From JBFXEO01 sp050180015 (GTDB taxonomy: Bacteria > Bacteroidota > Bacteroidia > Bacteroidales > Tenuifilaceae): 7,136 bases of DNA. The notes beneath the pieces were generated by a model. It saw only the letters and a list, made by a program, of their open reading frames with translations, was not told the DNA's origin and searched no databases. Shown here piece after piece: positions 6,124-7,136 of this stretch (positions within the stretch are counted from its first letter, which is position 1; each line of letters opens with the position of its first letter). The stretch spans positions 1 through 7,136 of the forward strand of contig JBFXEO010000156.1 of the NCBI GenBank assembly GCA_050180015.1. The letters are read 5' to 3'. The translations under genes were made by a program, and so were the position numbers.

Positions 6124-6720
6124 ATGAAGAACAAAGTTTTACTCGGATTTGCAGCCTTAACGATGGTTGCTTTTCTTTCTAGCTGCGGAAAAGTTCCGCA
6201 GGAAAAAATTGATGCTGCCAATGCAGCTATTGATTCTGCCAAAATGGTAGAAGCAAATGTTTACGTTGCAGCTGATTTTATGGCTGTTCAGGACTCCATG
6301 AACGCTGTGATGGCGGATATAGAAGTTCAAAAATCAAAACTCTTCAAGAAGTTTAAACCGGCCAGCGAAAAACTCGACAGAATTATTGAGCAGGCCAATC
6401 AGGTAAAAACTAACGCTGTTACTAAAAAAGAAGAGGTTAAGGTAGAAGTTGAAGGCTTAATGACCGAGGTAACCACCCTGCTGGATGAAAACAAGAAGTT
6501 GATGAAGAAAGCTCCACGCGGTAAAGAAGGTGCTGCTGTTCTGGAGCAAATCAGCACCGAAATGACAGCCATTGAGGCTTCCGTTGCCGAGGCCAAAACT
6601 ATGTACGACGGCGGTAAGTTCATGGATGCTTCCAACAAGATGAAAGCTGCTAAAGACAGCGCAACCAGAATTAATACCGAATTAAACGAAGCCATTGCTA
6701 AGGTAAAAGGCAAAAGATAA
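6124..6720 (+). CDS. Helical lipoprotein with DUF4398-like domain
   Basis: The 198-residue product begins with a lipoprotein signal peptide: MKNK, a hydrophobic core, and the lipobox LSSC ending at Cys21, the expected lipidation site. The rest is almost entirely charged, alanine-rich helix without aromatic clusters. Residues 28-65 show the spacing A-x-x-A-I-x-x-A with a later Y48 that I associate with DUF4398-type envelope domains. Residues 152-185 (EAKTMYDGGKFMDA onwards) look like a second, weaker copy. Such proteins are thought to be periplasmic helical hairpins; no enzymatic motif is present and the function is unknown. The ATG at 6124 is preferred over 6046 because it starts directly at the signal peptide and the promoter overlaps the earlier one. 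It is followed by a strong terminator and then by a gene for a related domain. Confidence 0.82.
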   Translation: MKNKVLLGFAALTMVAFLSSCGKVPQEKIDAANAAIDSAKMVEANVYVAADFMAVQDSMNAVMADIEVQKSKLFKKFKPASEKLDRIIEQANQVKTNAVTKKEEVKVEVEGLMTEVTTLLDENKKLMKKAPRGKEGAAVLEQISTEMTAIEASVAEAKTMYDGGKFMDASNKMKAAKDSATRINTELNEAIAKVKGKR

Positions 6721-6742
6721 AATGGGGTATTTAGTTTTTCAG

Positions 6743-6770
6743 TCCCCGGGGTTAACCCGGGGATTTTTTT
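6743..6770 (+). terminator. Rho-independent terminator after the lipoprotein gene
   Basis: TCCCCGGG (6743-6750) pairs perfectly with CCCGGGGA (6756-6763) around the loop GTTAA and is followed by seven T residues (6764-6770). This is a textbook intrinsic terminator placed 22 bases after the lipoprotein stop codon. It ends only seven bases before the next ATG at 6778, so any transcript of the next gene starting upstream must pass through it. Confidence 0.92.
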
Positions 6771-6777
6771 AGATTAC

Positions 6778-7136
6778 ATGTTTATGAGTCAGACTTTTAG
6801 GAAAATACTTATAATATCAACCATAATTACCTTTCTGGTAAGCATTACGTTACTATTCATTTACTTAATACCCGATCCACCGGTTGGCGATGTGGAGTAT
6901 GCCCTGGCATCGTTGCAGCAGGCATCCAAAACTAAAGCCCCAAGGTACTCCAACAAGCTATACCAAAAGGCAAAGGCCGATTATGACTCTGCAATGGTGA
7001 ACTGGAAAAAGCAAAACGAAAAGTTTATCCTTTTCAGGGATTACAGCGAGGTGGCTGAATTTGCCCGTAAATCGGCCGAGAGTGCCAGAAAAGCCAGCAG
7101 CAACTCCAGCAAACTTTCCAAAAACCTTGTGGTGTC
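6778..7136 (+). CDS. Membrane-anchored protein with DUF4398-like helical domain (partial, 3' end missing)
   Basis: An open frame of 119 codons runs from the ATG at 6778 to the window end without a stop. ATG 6784 is an equally possible start, two codons later. Residues 10-31 are a hydrophobic segment following basic R8-K9, ending at IPDPP. No lipobox or clear cleavage site is seen, so it is more likely a signal anchor, leaving the remainder in the periplasm. Residues 39-108 are alanine-rich helix (EYALASLQQAS, later FARKSAESARKAS) that aligns without gaps to the start of the preceding lipoprotein, sharing the A-x-x-x-x-A and Y positions and QxxK. I have an uncertain recollection of similar N-termini in Bacteroidota L,D-transpeptidase-like proteins, but no catalytic part is within the window, so no function is assigned. 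Confidence 0.75.
   Translation, partial: MFMSQTFRKILIISTIITFLVSITLLFIYLIPDPPVGDVEYALASLQQASKTKAPRYSNKLYQKAKADYDSAMVNWKKQNEKFILFRDYSEVAEFARKSAESARKASSNSSKLSKNLVV

Overview
The window looks like part of a chromosome from a Bacteroidota bacterium, probably a member of the Bacteroidales or a relative. Three near-start promoters match the Bacteroidota -7 consensus TAnnTTTG exactly. Genes lack clear Shine-Dalgarno sites and instead have A-rich leaders. The protein families also fit: a Bacteroidota-type PurM, a DUF6150-like repeat protein, a PorT-type outer-membrane barrel and the C-terminus of an OmpA-family protein. I cannot assign a species.

Layout from left to right. Positions 1-63 hold the last 20 codons of an OmpA-like protein cut by the window edge. 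Next is a small secreted protein built from six 13-residue repeats (273-632), followed by a degenerate heptamer repeat in the intergenic DNA. A housekeeping block follows on the plus strand: purM (812-1981, purine synthesis), then prfA (2164-3252, peptide release factor 1) and pyrF (3264-4097, pyrimidine synthesis), the last two only 11 bases apart. Convergent to these is a minus-strand gene (4256-5707) for a secreted M28-type zinc peptidase with what looks like an eight-stranded outer-membrane beta-barrel at its C-terminus. A 416-base AT-rich divergent region (5708-6123) has an 8-bp palindrome and a good promoter. It leads into a helical lipoprotein gene (6124-6720), a strong intrinsic terminator, and the start of a membrane-anchored protein (from 6778, cut at the window end) whose helical domain resembles that of the lipoprotein.

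Functionally, purM and pyrF serve nucleotide synthesis and prfA serves translation termination. The remaining genes are cell-envelope genes. Starts at 794, 2095 and 6046 would give longer reading frames but overlap or precede the TAnnTTTG promoters, so the downstream ATGs at 812, 2164 and 6124 were chosen. The least ordinary items are the peptidase-barrel fusion, the adjacent pair of related helical envelope proteins split by a terminator, and the perfectly periodic 13-residue repeat protein. No RNA gene, CRISPR array, insertion sequence or phage gene was seen.
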